Below, in pieces: positions 22,067 through 33,126 of a stretch of 64,000 nt of DNA; the stretch's first letter is position 1, and each line of letters begins with the position of its first letter. The notes beneath the pieces are model-generated. The model was not told the origin of the DNA, searched no databases, and was given only the letters and a program-made list of their open reading frames with translations. This DNA comes from Vitrella brassicaformis (taxonomy: Eukaryota > Sar > Vitrellaceae), in contig CDMY01000259.1 in NCBI GenBank assembly GCA_001179505.1, positions 82,090-146,089 of the forward strand, read 5' to 3'. Position numbers and translations under genes: made by a program.

Positions 22067-23159
22067 ATGCACGATTTTATCTTTGTGATAGCACATCCCC
22101 TCGTCCGGGACCGTGCCCGGCACCTCCTCACGTTCATTGACGGGTCGCCCTTCTTCAAACACGTCCGCATATCCGTCGAACAGCTCTTCCCACAGGTGAG
22201 CATCGCCCGCCTCAGTCTCGCCTCCTGTCTCAGTGTGCTCCACACGTTCATGGCATTGCGTGCAGGATGCGCCGGCCTGCAGTGCCCGCGAGGTGTTTGA
22301 GGCTGTCATGGACGCTGTCGAGCCACACACGACAACCGAGAGCCTCTTCATCATCGATGGTAGAGACGACGGTCACCGGCACCCACAATGCCTGCCTTCG
22401 TTGCCCCCTGTCTGTTATCGCCCCTGCAGGCCTGCCGCGTTCGCTTGCCGACTGGAAGATTTGGCTGATGGCCCTCGGCTCCCACTCCCGCATCCGGTAT
22501 GTCGTGCTCATCGACCATCCTGACGGCATCATGCCGGCCCTCTCACAGACACTGAAGAGCCTCACCCTCCCGCCCCAACCAGCACCTTCGGAAGAAGAGA
22601 AGAAGGCGGACGAGGGAGCCGCAGAGAAAGCAGAGAAGGCAGGGACTACGGCTGAGGATGAAGGACAGAAGGAGAGGGAGGAGACAGAAGAGAGAGAGGT
22701 GAATCGGTCCCGTGAGGTGTATGAGCGGCTGCACGAGTCGTATGAGGCCTACGGGAGGGAGACGGTGCCCATTCTGAACAACCTCTACCGAATCGGCAAA
22801 CTCAGATCGGTCAGAAGGAAGAAGAGAAGAAATGGCCTGAAGGGTTCTCATCGGTGTGTGGTCATTGTAGATCATTCTTGATCCCTACGTCGACTTCTCT
22901 GCGTCTGTGGCCTATGGCTGGTCCTGCCTGAACGCCATCCTCGCACAAGCGGCCAAGGAGGACGACAGGCTCAGATTCTTCCGGCCACTGCCGAGTGAGA
23001 CAGAGAGAGAGGGAGACACCATCACGAGGCCACTTGCAGACACCAGCTGCGTGTGCGTGTTTGGCGTCAGGTTCCTTTGTGGAGGGCGAGGGGCGTGATC
23101 GGTTTGGTCAGCCATTCGGGGCTGTCAATGTGATGGCCGTGCAGACGGCCACACAGTGA
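22067..23159 (+). CDS. Adenylate kinase-like protein lacking the P-loop
   Basis: Five exons join in frame: 22067-22195, 22266-22359, 22430-22809, 22871-22993 and 23071-23159. The fold resembles nucleoside monophosphate kinases. LFIIDGLPRSLADWKIW matches the region usually reading DGFPR. RYVVLIDHPDGIM fits the next strand. RLHESYEAYGRETVPILNNL plus YRIGKLRSV matches the lid-side helix and the GKL segment. The N-terminus reads MHDFIFVIAHPLVRDRARHL where a GxxGxGK phosphate loop is expected, so no Walker A is present. A Glu/Lys-rich insert follows the third block. It is probably a pseudo-kinase or regulatory relative, as seen in multi-domain flagellar adenylate kinases, but that link is inference. 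It ends 370 bp before the convergent tRNase Z gene. Confidence 0.65.
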
Positions 23160-23312
23160 AGAACCAGCTTTGGCTGCGTGGGGACAGGTGGTCGGTGCAT
23201 GTGTCGATGAATGAATGAATGAATGGATACGTTCACTCATCCTTCATTCAAGGCAAGTATCAGACCGCAAGCCCTCTGCTGCTTTGCTGCCTGGGTGCGA
23301 ATAGCTGCCATT

Positions 23313-23357
23313 GACGTCTCCCGTGGCCGTGATGGCCACTAGGCCACGGGAGCCGTC
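23313..23357. other. Perfect hairpin between convergent genes
   Basis: The left arm 23318-23328 (ctcccgtggcc) and the right arm 23342-23352 (ggccacgggag) are exact reverse complements around a 13-base loop. One mismatch further out, gacg (23313-23316) pairs with cgtc (23354-23357). It lies between the stop codons of two convergent genes. It could be a structured 3' element or a small RNA hairpin. Confidence 0.5.
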
Positions 23358-23527
23358 GGCGCAGCATTCTATAACCAGTCAGCACCTCCACAGAGGAGGG
23401 GGTCATGTCATGTCGAGATAACTCGTCCCACCACATCTCACCCCAACCCAGAGAGACACGCAGCAACAAGGCGAGAGTTCCTCGTCGAGCACACGCCAGG
23501 ACATCCATCCATCCATCCATCCATTCA

Positions 23528-26500
23528 TCAGTCGGTGCTGGGCTCCTCCAGTGCATTCAATATCGCAGGCAGACACCGGAAACACTCCGGCAGCCACGGC
23601 AGCGACACGAACGGCACCTCCAGACCGTCAAAAGCGAACAGCGTCCTCTCCCGTATGTCCCGCTTCAGCACACTCGCATCGCGCAAAGACAGGGAAGGCC
23701 CATCGGCAGCCGGAGGCACCTCCATGGCGTCAACAGCTTCGTTGTTGCTGTCGTCCTCTGCATTGTCGCCAGTGGTGGTGTGATGGTGTCGAATGGCCGG
23801 GATCTTGGGGTATCGCTGACTGAAATGGGTCAGGATCAGGTACCCACAGCCGGTGCGCTCGGCTGAGAGAACAGAGGGCAGGGAAGAGGTTGCAGAGCGC
23901 TGGTGTCAGTGTATCTCTGTGTCCTTTCTGCGCGTACCGATTTGGAAGGCTTCGTCGAGTGTGCTGTGGAGCTTCTCGATGGCCTCGGTGCGCAAACCAT
24001 CCTCAAACGTGGCTGACAGAATGCACGAACACACAACAGCTCACGAGAAATCGACAGGGCAATGCTGTTATAGCCAGGCGCACCTTCGTGTATCAGCAGG
24101 TCACAGTTCTTCGCGAGAAGGGCCACCGCGTCGCATGGCCGCGTGTCGCCCGAGTAGACCACGTCAGGCAGCCCATCCATCGCCACACGAATGGCTGCGT
24201 CATCAGAGAGGAATAGTGAGCATGGGAACCCACAGACATGCCCACTCTGTCTGCCCATCTGCGTACCGAATGAGTCGGGGATGTGATCCACGAGTATGCT
24301 GGCCACCCTCACGCCCAGCGCATCCAGCAGTGCATGACGCGACGCAACCCAACACGATGGCGCCTTCTCACCACCACCACCACCGGCAGCAGCGGCAGCT
24401 TCACTCTCGCCACCGTCGGTGCACGGCACGGTCCAGCAAGCCGATTGGTCTTCCTGTGGGGTGAGGTTGACGAAGCTCTCGGGCGGCGTGAAGGGTGCGT
24501 CGTGTGGTCGGATGATGAATCCCTCGGCCGGCAGGAAGCAGTGGGGGATGGCCTCCACACACTTGTGGTAAAAGGAATAGTACCGCTGATCGACACGCAT
24601 CCACCCGCTGATACCCGCCCGCCACAACAAGTGTCTGCCTGTGTGGGTGTCTACCTGCATTTTGTGTGGAGCCATCAGCACGGGGGCCTGCTCCTGCGGC
24701 CACATCCGCCCCCGCAGCGACAGCAAACGGGCCACACCTGCATGCACAGTAGACCAACCGCGCCATACCATCCAAGTACACACGGGCACAGTTGATCCAC
24801 CTACTGACTGACCCAGGTGATGGTCTGCGTGTATGTGGGAGACGTACACCACCCTGAACACATCACATTGGGAGGGCCGGACTGCCAACCAATGGTGCAT
24901 TGTGTTCGTTGTATTGGCTCACTTGATCCGCTTGAGTGTGTCGGCAAAGCTCTCGTCCGACGTCTCGATCAGCCGCAGCTGTGACACGCTGCCCTCACCA
25001 AAGTCGAGCAACATACCTGCCCCAGAACAGAACAAAACAGAGCACACACACGGCCTCCCTACCTCCACCCATTCCCCTGTGCTGTGTGTGTCGTGGGTGT
25101 TGGCCCCTTACCTACCGAATGTCCGTGACATCTCGAGGAGTATGCCCGACACGTTGCGGAACTGCCCTGGCATCGCCGCACCCGTGCCCAGGAACCGCAC
25201 ACGGGGATACACACACCGCTGTGTTGGGTGGCGGGCTGGGGGTGTCTGGTCGTGCAGTTGGCGGCACTTTGCCAGCCGGTCGGCCACCACAGGAGTGTCC
25301 AGGCGAGACAGCCGCTGAGAGGAACACGGACAGAATGAGGGACAGCTGCACAGTGTTGATCGTCTGACCTTTTTTGAGAAGGTTGGCTTCGCCTTTCTGA
25401 GGCAAGAGGAATCATCAGCACCGACCTGCACACACACACACACACACACACACATCCACGCAGCACCTCGCCAAATGACTTTCGACACACTCTCTCACTC
25501 ACTCACCCGGACTGGCGGCGAGAGCGTGACCTTCATCAGTGGCGCCACAGCCACATCCCCCTGCTCCTCACCCTCACCCTCCTCTTCATGCCGCCTCTTT
25601 CCACCCACCTCGTCGCCAGACGACGCACCCCTCATCACCGCATCGCCATTGCCGACATCGCCGCTGGGCTGCTCTTGCTCGTCAACGGCCATGGCGGCCG
25701 GGCCGCCGCCATTGGAGGGGCCGTTGTGCGTGCATGGCGGGAAGAGTGAGGGGAGTGCTTTCGCGAGGACGGCGTTGAGCGATGCTGACGAGGGGAAGAA
25801 AGACAGCTCAGACGAGGCGGTGTCGCCACTGAGAGAGACAGCCGCGTACGCGCAGGGAAATGTGTGTGTCACCAGTGGTGTGTGTGTCGATGGTTACCGG
25901 TTGCAGAAAAGGTGCCGCACTTTGAGTTGCGAGCGGGAGGCCAGACAGCGCATGAGGGCGTCGTAGGAGGCAGTCCTCACCAGCTGAACATACAAACCAA
26001 TCAGACCACCAAAAACAGGTGGAGGGATAGATTAGAGGGATCATTCTGCATGTTTTGCTGGGCGCACCGATGGGTCAGTGAGGTGAAACACGTGCGCCAG
26101 GTGGTCAAGGCCATATGCTTCACTCCCGCGCGTCAGTGCTTCAGTCTGGCAGGGCGCACACGCACCATAAGTCAATGAATGCCTCCACTTCTGTCGTGCG
26201 TGCGTCCATCCATCCATACCATTTGCTTGACGTGTTGTTCATTGAGTGGCTGCAGGATGACGAAGCTCTGCCCCCTGAACCCAGGCTCGCACACGTCCTC
26301 CGAGCGCACCTGACACATACAAAGGCAACACACATGCACACACACCCCTTACACACGCGCCACACACACAACACCCTCGTCCACCCCACTCACCACAGTG
26401 CCGTCCTCCAGAGTGACGCTCTGCCCGCTCTTGAGCTTGCCAAACAGCGGCCCCTTGGGCACCTTAAGCGCATTCGCCCTCTCCACATCAAACTTGCCCG

Positions 26501-27932
26501 CCACATCGGGGCACCGACCCACACACACGACCGACGTCTGCCCGTCAGCAGGGGAGCATGTCGGCACCACTGCGTTGGGGAACACCGACGAAAAGCCGGG
26601 ACTCTGCGAGACGTCGCTGCTGCCGTTGCCTCTGAGGCGCTTGTGGGGGAGGGAGGGGGCAGGGGCGTCGGCTGGTGCTAAGGTGGTGGTGGCCGTGTCG
26701 TCGTGATGTGTGTCTTGGGCGGCCTTGATGGGCAGCAGCTGGATGTTGAATGAGTCGCCCAGGTCGCACTCCGTCGGGGACGAGACCTCGCATATCGTCA
26801 CGTCGATCTGACGCCTGCAGTGATGATAGAGCGGCCATAGTGCACGGACTGCGTGTGTGATTGACTATCATGCGCTTACAGGAATGCAAAGGTGCGTCTG
26901 ACCCACTCGAAGTAGTCCTTGAGCGGCGGAGGCCCCCATATGCGGATGGCGTCGGCACCGCTGCCCTCCAAAGTCAGCAGCAGACCTGTAGACACGTACC
27001 GATGATTGACGAGCAGTGGAGGGAGTGTCTGTGGCCACCTGGCAGTCCTCCGACGTTTTCTGCGTTGAGTGCAGTGAGGATGATGTCACGTGTGCGGGAC
27101 ACACGCATCCGATGCTCAAGGCAGAACCTGCACCCATATATCACACTCACACAATTTCTCGTGGAGTGTGATATCTTCTCGTAGCTCAAGCGATGCCCTG
27201 ACCTCTGCGTGTTTTCGCCCGCATTGATGAGAATGCTGCAGCCAGGCAGACAGACAAGCACAAGCACAAGCACAAGCACAAGCACAAGCACAAGCACAAG
27301 CCAGATTGTTTCGTTGCTTCAGTCAGTGTCTGGGTCTGCTCGTGTGTGACTGACTGACTGACTGAGTTTGACTGACCGTTCGCCCTCTTTGAAGAGCTGC
27401 AGGCCGGGAGGCACCGCCAGGGGGTGTGTGCCCAACACCTGCAGGTGCAACAATGCGTCACAGACGCTCGAGATGCAAAAGGGATGGAACGTGTTGAACG
27501 TGCCATGTCGTGTGCGGCACCTGGGCAAAGATGTGCATCGGTTTGACAGTGCACCGTCCCAGAGCCAGATCTTGGAGTAGCTTGGATAGCCGATGCCTCA
27601 ACAGCTTGCCTCTCTCTGTTTTGACCCTTTTCAGATACGAGCTTGCGACAGAACGGCACTCGCCGCTCAGCGCTCGACGATGAAGCAATTGAGATGTGCA
27701 AATCATTCTTCGATTCATTCATTCATCAATAGGTCACGAGTAATAAAGTCACTTGCCACGCGGCCAAGGGGTTGACCAACATGAAGGTGTGTCGCATGGC
27801 ATACCGCACCTTAGACACGATGGACGACGTCGGAATGCGATTTGTCGATGCGGCACGAGGAATCGGTCCCACAACAAACACACCTCCGTCGTCCATGGCC
27901 TCTGCCGGGCTGGTCCATGACGCTTTATCCAT
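23528..27932 (-). CDS. Ribonuclease Z, long form (tRNA 3'-processing endonuclease, ELAC2/tRNase ZL type)
   Basis: tRNase Z removes the 3' trailer of pre-tRNAs in nucleus and organelles. The C-terminal metallo-beta-lactamase half shows RFLGTGAAMPGQFRNVSG (about 25190), the metal-binding VSHIHADHHLG (about 24830), VVYSGDTRPCD (about 24150), LLIHEG plus ATFEDGL (about 24090 and 24010) and LTHFSQRYPKIP (about 23830). The N-terminal half, typical of the long form, has ILTALNAENVGG and LPGLLLTLEGSGADAIRIWG near 27060-26930. Several low-complexity inserts (about 26700-26550 and 25760-25560) enlarge the protein. Start ATG at 27932 (MDKASWTSPAEAMDDGG), stop TGA at 23528-23530. It starts only 65 bp downstream of the USP39 stop on the same strand. 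About 18 exons; small-exon borders are approximate. Confidence 0.9.
27253..27301. repeat. Hexamer tandem repeat (ACAAGC)n
   Basis: About eight copies of a six-base unit lie inside an intron of the tRNase Z gene. It is a microsatellite with no visible role. Confidence 0.9.
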
Positions 27933-27997
27933 GTCACTTTATCCATAGGGGCATGAGACAATGCGCCCCACCCACCCTCGCCCCATCTTCTCATCAG

Positions 27998-30809
27998 TCA
28001 TGATGCAAACATGTCCACATCGTCCTCCGCCCCGCCGGCCCCACCAGCACCCCTCAGCAACGTGTCCATCGCTGACACAACCAGAGGGATGCGGTGTGTG
28101 TGAGTGCGTGTGTTCCCTCCCTCTCTTTGTTCAGGCCGGATGACCCACCTTGTTTCCTCATGTCTTGGTCGAGAGTGCCGTCGGGGAGGACGTCTTGCCT
28201 CTGGTAGACCTGCACGTACGACTCGCTGAGGGCCACCAGCTGCGGCAGCACCGCCGTCACGCGCAGATCCTCCATCTCATACCACTGATTCGACGGCTGA
28301 TCAAACATACCAGCGACACACACGACCGCACAATGCCGAAATGCTCGGGTGTGGTGGTCTGATCCCTCCCGCTTTCCCTCCCTCACTAACCGCATGGAGA
28401 ACGTGTGCGCGGTATTTGCCGTCGTGCGGTTTGCCCTCGTGGCACACGTTGGCGATCAGGTCGTACCGGGTCACCGGGTTCTCCTCCTGCGCCTCGGGGT
28501 GCACGTCTACCACACACACACACACACAGAGAGACAGAGAGAGAGAGAGATGCACCCGACCCCACCACCATGTGTGTCTCCACACGTACATTCTCTGAGG
28601 TCGAGGTTCTTGACGGGGAACGTGACGATGGTGGGGTTCTTCTCGAGGAAGAAATTGTTCTTGGAGAAGCGCTTGATGTGGAAGACCAGGTAGGGCGGCA
28701 GGCGCCAGAGAGAGTACCGCTTCACCTGCCCGCGCATCGTCTCGTGCCGCGTCTCGCCGTCGAACTTCTGCAGCAGGTCGAAGATCGGAACCTGATAACA
28801 GAACAGAGAAAGATAGAGCACCAAGAAAACGAGACACATGCTGTGTGTGGCATGTGGGTGGTGTGGATGGGTGAGTGCGGGGGCGTACGGTTGGGATCAT
28901 GTTGCGGTCGAGGGAGTCCTTGAAGATGGGCGAGGGGGGCACCTCCAGGGTCAAGTAACTGAGGCAAGGAGGGAGGGAGGGACGGAGGGGACGGATGTGT
29001 CCGTGGCGGTCGAGCCATCGGTGAGTGGTGTTTGTAGTGTGTGCATGGTTACAGGAACGGGGTCTTGGACTCCTCTGGAGGCTTCACCGACTCATCGGCT
29101 GCACACACACACACACAAAGTGCACGTTCCCCTCCCTGCCTCCCTGTACACCCTCTTCCTCACCGTTGACATCTGACGTCTTGACGAACACATCCCCCTG
29201 GAAACACTGATGCACCACCGAACCTGCACGCCAAACAAACCAGTGCTCAATCGGCCCGCCAGCCGTGTGTGTGTGTGTGCGTACTTCCGGTTTGTTTGTC
29301 TTTGAGTTTGGCGTGTAGCCTGTTCATGAGCCACACAAAGAAGGTCAGGGGGTCCTCCTGCTGCCCGATGCGGAACTTCTTCTCACTCGCCACACCCACT
29401 GCCTGCATACACACACCATGCCACACCATACCACACCACACCAGACGGACACACGTGCATCTGTGTGTCGCTCTGCCCGTCGCTCCCTCCCTCCCTCCCT
29501 CTCCCTCTCTCTGCGTGTCTGTCTCACCTGCATGAACTCGTGTGGCGACACGATGCCCTTGAAGTTGCGCGGGTTGAAGATCTTGCGCAGCAGCTCGCTG
29601 CAATTCAGCAACACCGGGTCGGGCCTCTGCACAAACAAACCAGTAAGACCGTAGACTGCAGCGGGAGGCGCTCGCTTGTGTGTGACTCACTTATTGCACA
29701 CCTGTTTGTGCGAGAGGTCCAGCAGCAGCAGTGCGTTTCGCAGGGGGATCACTTGACACAGAAACTGCACAACGACATTGCAGTAGTCCGTCCGCTTCAG
29801 GTCGTTCAAACCGATGCAGCCTGACACAACACAACACACCCAGTGTGTGTATGAGCGAGCCAGCCTTTCGTGTGGAAGGCTCTCCCGCCCATGCCGTCCC
29901 ACCAGGGATGAAGTCGGTGCCGTCGAGTGCCTTGCCGTAGACGAACCGCTTGCTGCTGAGGTCCTTGACCTCATCGGGCGTGTACGTTGGCTTCAAGTTG
30001 TACTGAACACACACACAGCCACAGATAGGCAGGCAGCAGGTGGGAAGGGTGCGCCTGTCGTAGCTGTGTGTGTGGGTAGTGCGGCAACCTTGATGTCGTT
30101 GAGGGAGGCGTCCTCGACCAGGTAGTTCTCGGGCAGACAATACACCTGCAGCAATGCACCGCACCCATCAATGCAGCGGTGTGTGCGTGTGTGGCCAGGC
30201 AGGGCAGCCCACTCCAGCCCACGTTGCAGTCGCTGAGGTTGATGTACACGTAGTGCCCCTCCTCCAACGCATGGGTGTACGAATGGGTGTTCTTGCCACG
30301 ACCTGATTGACACACCCATCCATCCATCCATTCACCCACCCAGGCACACACACCTTATCGTCTATCTCTCCCTCCCTCCCTCCCCCCTGTCTGCCCGGCT
30401 CACCCTGGAAGTATTTGCCGCACACGAGGCAGCAGTAGACGTGAAGGTTGGACAGGGTGATAGAGCATAGCTTCTCGAAGTCAAAGTCCAGCAGGTGCCG
30501 ATTCACCGTCCCGAGGTAGGGGCACGTCCGCCGCTGAGGGCGGACTCTCGGCGCCCTCTTCCCGCCCCCTCTCTGCTCCTTCTTGACGATATCCTTCTTG
30601 TCCTCCTCCGCCTCCACCTTGACTGACGCAGTCGACTGCGCATTGTTGGAGCCCGTCACGGTGACGTCGGCCTCGTCATCGGTCTCGCGCTTGATGGGGG
30701 GAGAATAATCGTGCGACCTTTGGGGTGCACGCACCTTGATGCGCTTCGCCGGCGGCGCGTCGGATGCACCAGCCGCCGCTGCTGCTGATGCGCTGGCGCT
30801 CTCGGACAT
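27998..30809 (-). CDS. USP39/Sad1-type ubiquitin-hydrolase-like splicing factor
   Basis: USP39 (yeast Sad1) is a catalytically inactive ubiquitin hydrolase homologue needed for tri-snRNP function. After a Ser/Ala/Lys-rich N-terminus (MSESASASAAAAAGASDA, ATG at 30809) a ZnF-UBP domain reads CPYLGTVNRHLLDFDFEKLC, HVYCCLVCGKYFQG and GKNTHSYTHALEEGHYVYI. The USP-like part starts IGLNDLKRTDYCNVVVQFL, with Asp where active enzymes carry the catalytic Cys box, and includes PPYLVFHIKRFSKNNFF. The end reads NQWYEMEDLRVTAVLPQL and SESYVQVYQRQDV, matching the family's C-terminal part. Splicing at 28150 to an exon at about 28073 adds MDTLLRGAGGAGGAEDD and a stop at 27998. The start codon lies within about 10 bp of a divergent gene. 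Confidence 0.92.
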
Positions 30810-30818
30810 GCTGGCTTG

Positions 30819-33126
30819 ATGTTTCTTCCGCTGCGTGCCGTGGCATCCAGCTCGCCGAAAAGCTCGCAAATAGATCTGCCCATTGATGGCTCAAGGGAGG
30901 CTCAGATGGAGGCCATGAGGCGTGCTGCAGCTCCAAGATCCGCTTCCATCATCCCCTGCGTCGTCTCGCGTTCCTTCAGCAGTCAGGGCGGTCCGCCCCG
31001 CTACCGGCTGAATGTGTTCAAAAAGCTGGACCAGGAGTACCTCGCATGGAGCCTCAAGAAGATGTCAGACACTGTCGAGCAGGCTGAGCGCGTCAATGAC
31101 TCCATCAAGGGATTGGCGGACAAGGCGCATCGATGGGAGATGCCGCAGCAACAGCAGCAAGATCCGGCCGAAAGCGACCCCGACAGCCGCGTCCAGAAGG
31201 GGCCCAAGTACCGCGACCAGTTGAGGGACAATGTCGGGGCTGCCGGGGAGACCTTCGTGCCGCCGCTCTATGTGCCGCACCGGACAAGGGGTCACGAGTA
31301 CCGGCAGTTTGCAAAGAACATCTACACCGACACCCCTCCGCCCGCACAGCGAGAGTGGCTCAAGGCAGAGAGCGGCGAGGGAGATGGAGAGGGGTATGAG
31401 GGCAGCTCGTCTCGGCGGGAGGAGTTCTCTGATCTGAACTTCGCTGGCGAGGAGGAGGAGGATGTGTTTGCGCGTTATGAGAGTCTGAAGGATGAGCCGC
31501 TGTACCAGGACCTGACGCACGAGGAGGCGCGCAAGATGCAGGAGCTGCAGATGCGCCGCAAGCTGCTGGACCGCCGGATGAGGTGGCTCAAGATGAATAT
31601 GCTCCCAAACCCACAAAAAGACGGTAGGTATGACGGAGGGAGGGAGGGAAGATGCGTTCGTGCAGGGAGCGGCTCTGTGTTGTCCCCACTTGTACATTCT
31701 TCCAGCCAAGATGTATCTGCGTCAAGTGGACAGCGAGGCTGCTACGAATGATGACGATGAGGAGGAGCGGCTGTACCCGCCGCCATTCATGGACGAGCGA
31801 CCAGACTCACCACGCATCACGCGCATGGTGGTAAGCTGCGGTGGCCACGCGCACCGCACCAGCCACCGTCCCCGCCTCGCGACGCGTGGCCGATGGATGT
31901 CTGTCTCGTGTGGGTGGGTGTTGGTCAGAACGAGACTCGTCATTTGGAGGTGGAGAGTCGTCTTCGTGCCCGCATCCGTGAGGAGAAGTGGGAGGTGGCC
32001 CGCATCCTCAAAGAGCCCGCACCCACAGTCGGGGGCGTGGTGCTCGACCACCAAGAGTACCACGTACAACGACGCACGGTGAGCGAGGCAGACTTACTGG
32101 AGGGAAGAAACAGGCACTTACCTGGTTGGGATGATTGATTTGCTCTCTGTGTGTGCGGTGCGGGTGTGTCCATCCATCCATGTGCTGTGTAGGTTCGTAT
32201 TGGTCGCCTGATTCAGTCTGCTCTCGAGCAAGTCATCACATGTACGTACGCGAGACGGGGGGTGGCCAATATGTTTCCAAGTCACCGCTCTCTGTCTGTG
32301 TGTGTGATGGTGGGTTGGCAGGCACGACCCCCCAAATACTGCATGAGATGCTCGGAGGTGGGCCGGCAGACGCACTCACACACTCACACATACATACATC
32401 CGCGCAGACACATATGGACATTCGGTGTGTGTGTTGTATGCGCGTGTGTGTGGTGTGTGTCAGGCGCGTCCATCACCGTCAACCACATCGAGCAGAGGAC
32501 CTATCGGTCAAGATGCTACGTACGTCATCACAGCCACCACACAGACAGACATCCATGCACTCACTTGCTGTCTGCCTGCCGGTCTGTCTGTGTGGTCAGG
32601 TGTACTACTCGTTGGTGTCTGACCATGACCCTGAGGAGGTGCAGCAGAAGCTGGACACTGCCGCTCCCAAAATACGGTGCATGAATACATGATACACAAT
32701 ACACCGATCCCTCCACCCAGACAGACACGAAAGCATTGTGACATTCTGCAGGTATGAGCTGGCGCGAAGGCTCGAGCTGGGTAAGCCAGGCACACAAAAG
32801 GGAATAGAGGGCGTGTCTCGAACGGTCCGTCGTGGGTCTGTCTGTCTGTCTGTCTGTTTGTCCGTGCTGTCTGTGTTGGCGCAGTGCGCACTCCTGAGAT
32901 TGCCTTTCGACGGAACGACGACGGCTCGCAGTTCGACAAACACCGCCTGATGAGCCTACACATGTACGTACGCCATGGCCAACGGCTCTCCTCTGTCGGC
33001 ATCATCGATTCTTGTGCTAATGGCTGTCTGTGTCTGTGGGTGTCTGTCAGGTCGAGTGATGAGCGTCGCGCGAGGGCCCGCCGAGTGCAGTCGACATTTG
33101 CGAGCGTCATGAACCACGTCAAGTAG
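30819..33126 (+). CDS. Ribosome-binding factor A (RbfA) domain protein, probably mitochondrial
   Basis: RbfA proteins help mature the small ribosomal subunit in bacteria and organelles. Exon 1 carries an Arg/Ser/Ala-rich leader (MEAMRRAAAPRSASIIPCVV then SRSFSSQ), which looks like a mitochondrial presequence and favours the in-frame ATG at 30906 over 30819. A long alveolate-specific segment follows (YRLNVFKKLDQEYLAWSLKK; EEARKMQELQMRRKLLDRRM). The RbfA domain is spread over small exons: VRIGRLIQSALEQVI (from 32193), ASITVNHIEQRTYRSRCY, VYYSLVSDHDPEEVQQKL, IRYELARRLEL and VRTPEIAFRRNDDGS. The order and spacing fit the family. Stop TAG at 33124-33126. The 5' end abuts USP39 on the other strand. 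Confidence 0.8.

Noticed and set aside
28500-28550. (CA)n/(GA)n tracts as regulatory elements
   Set aside because: They sit in introns near splice sites and occur everywhere in the window; no specific role can be argued.
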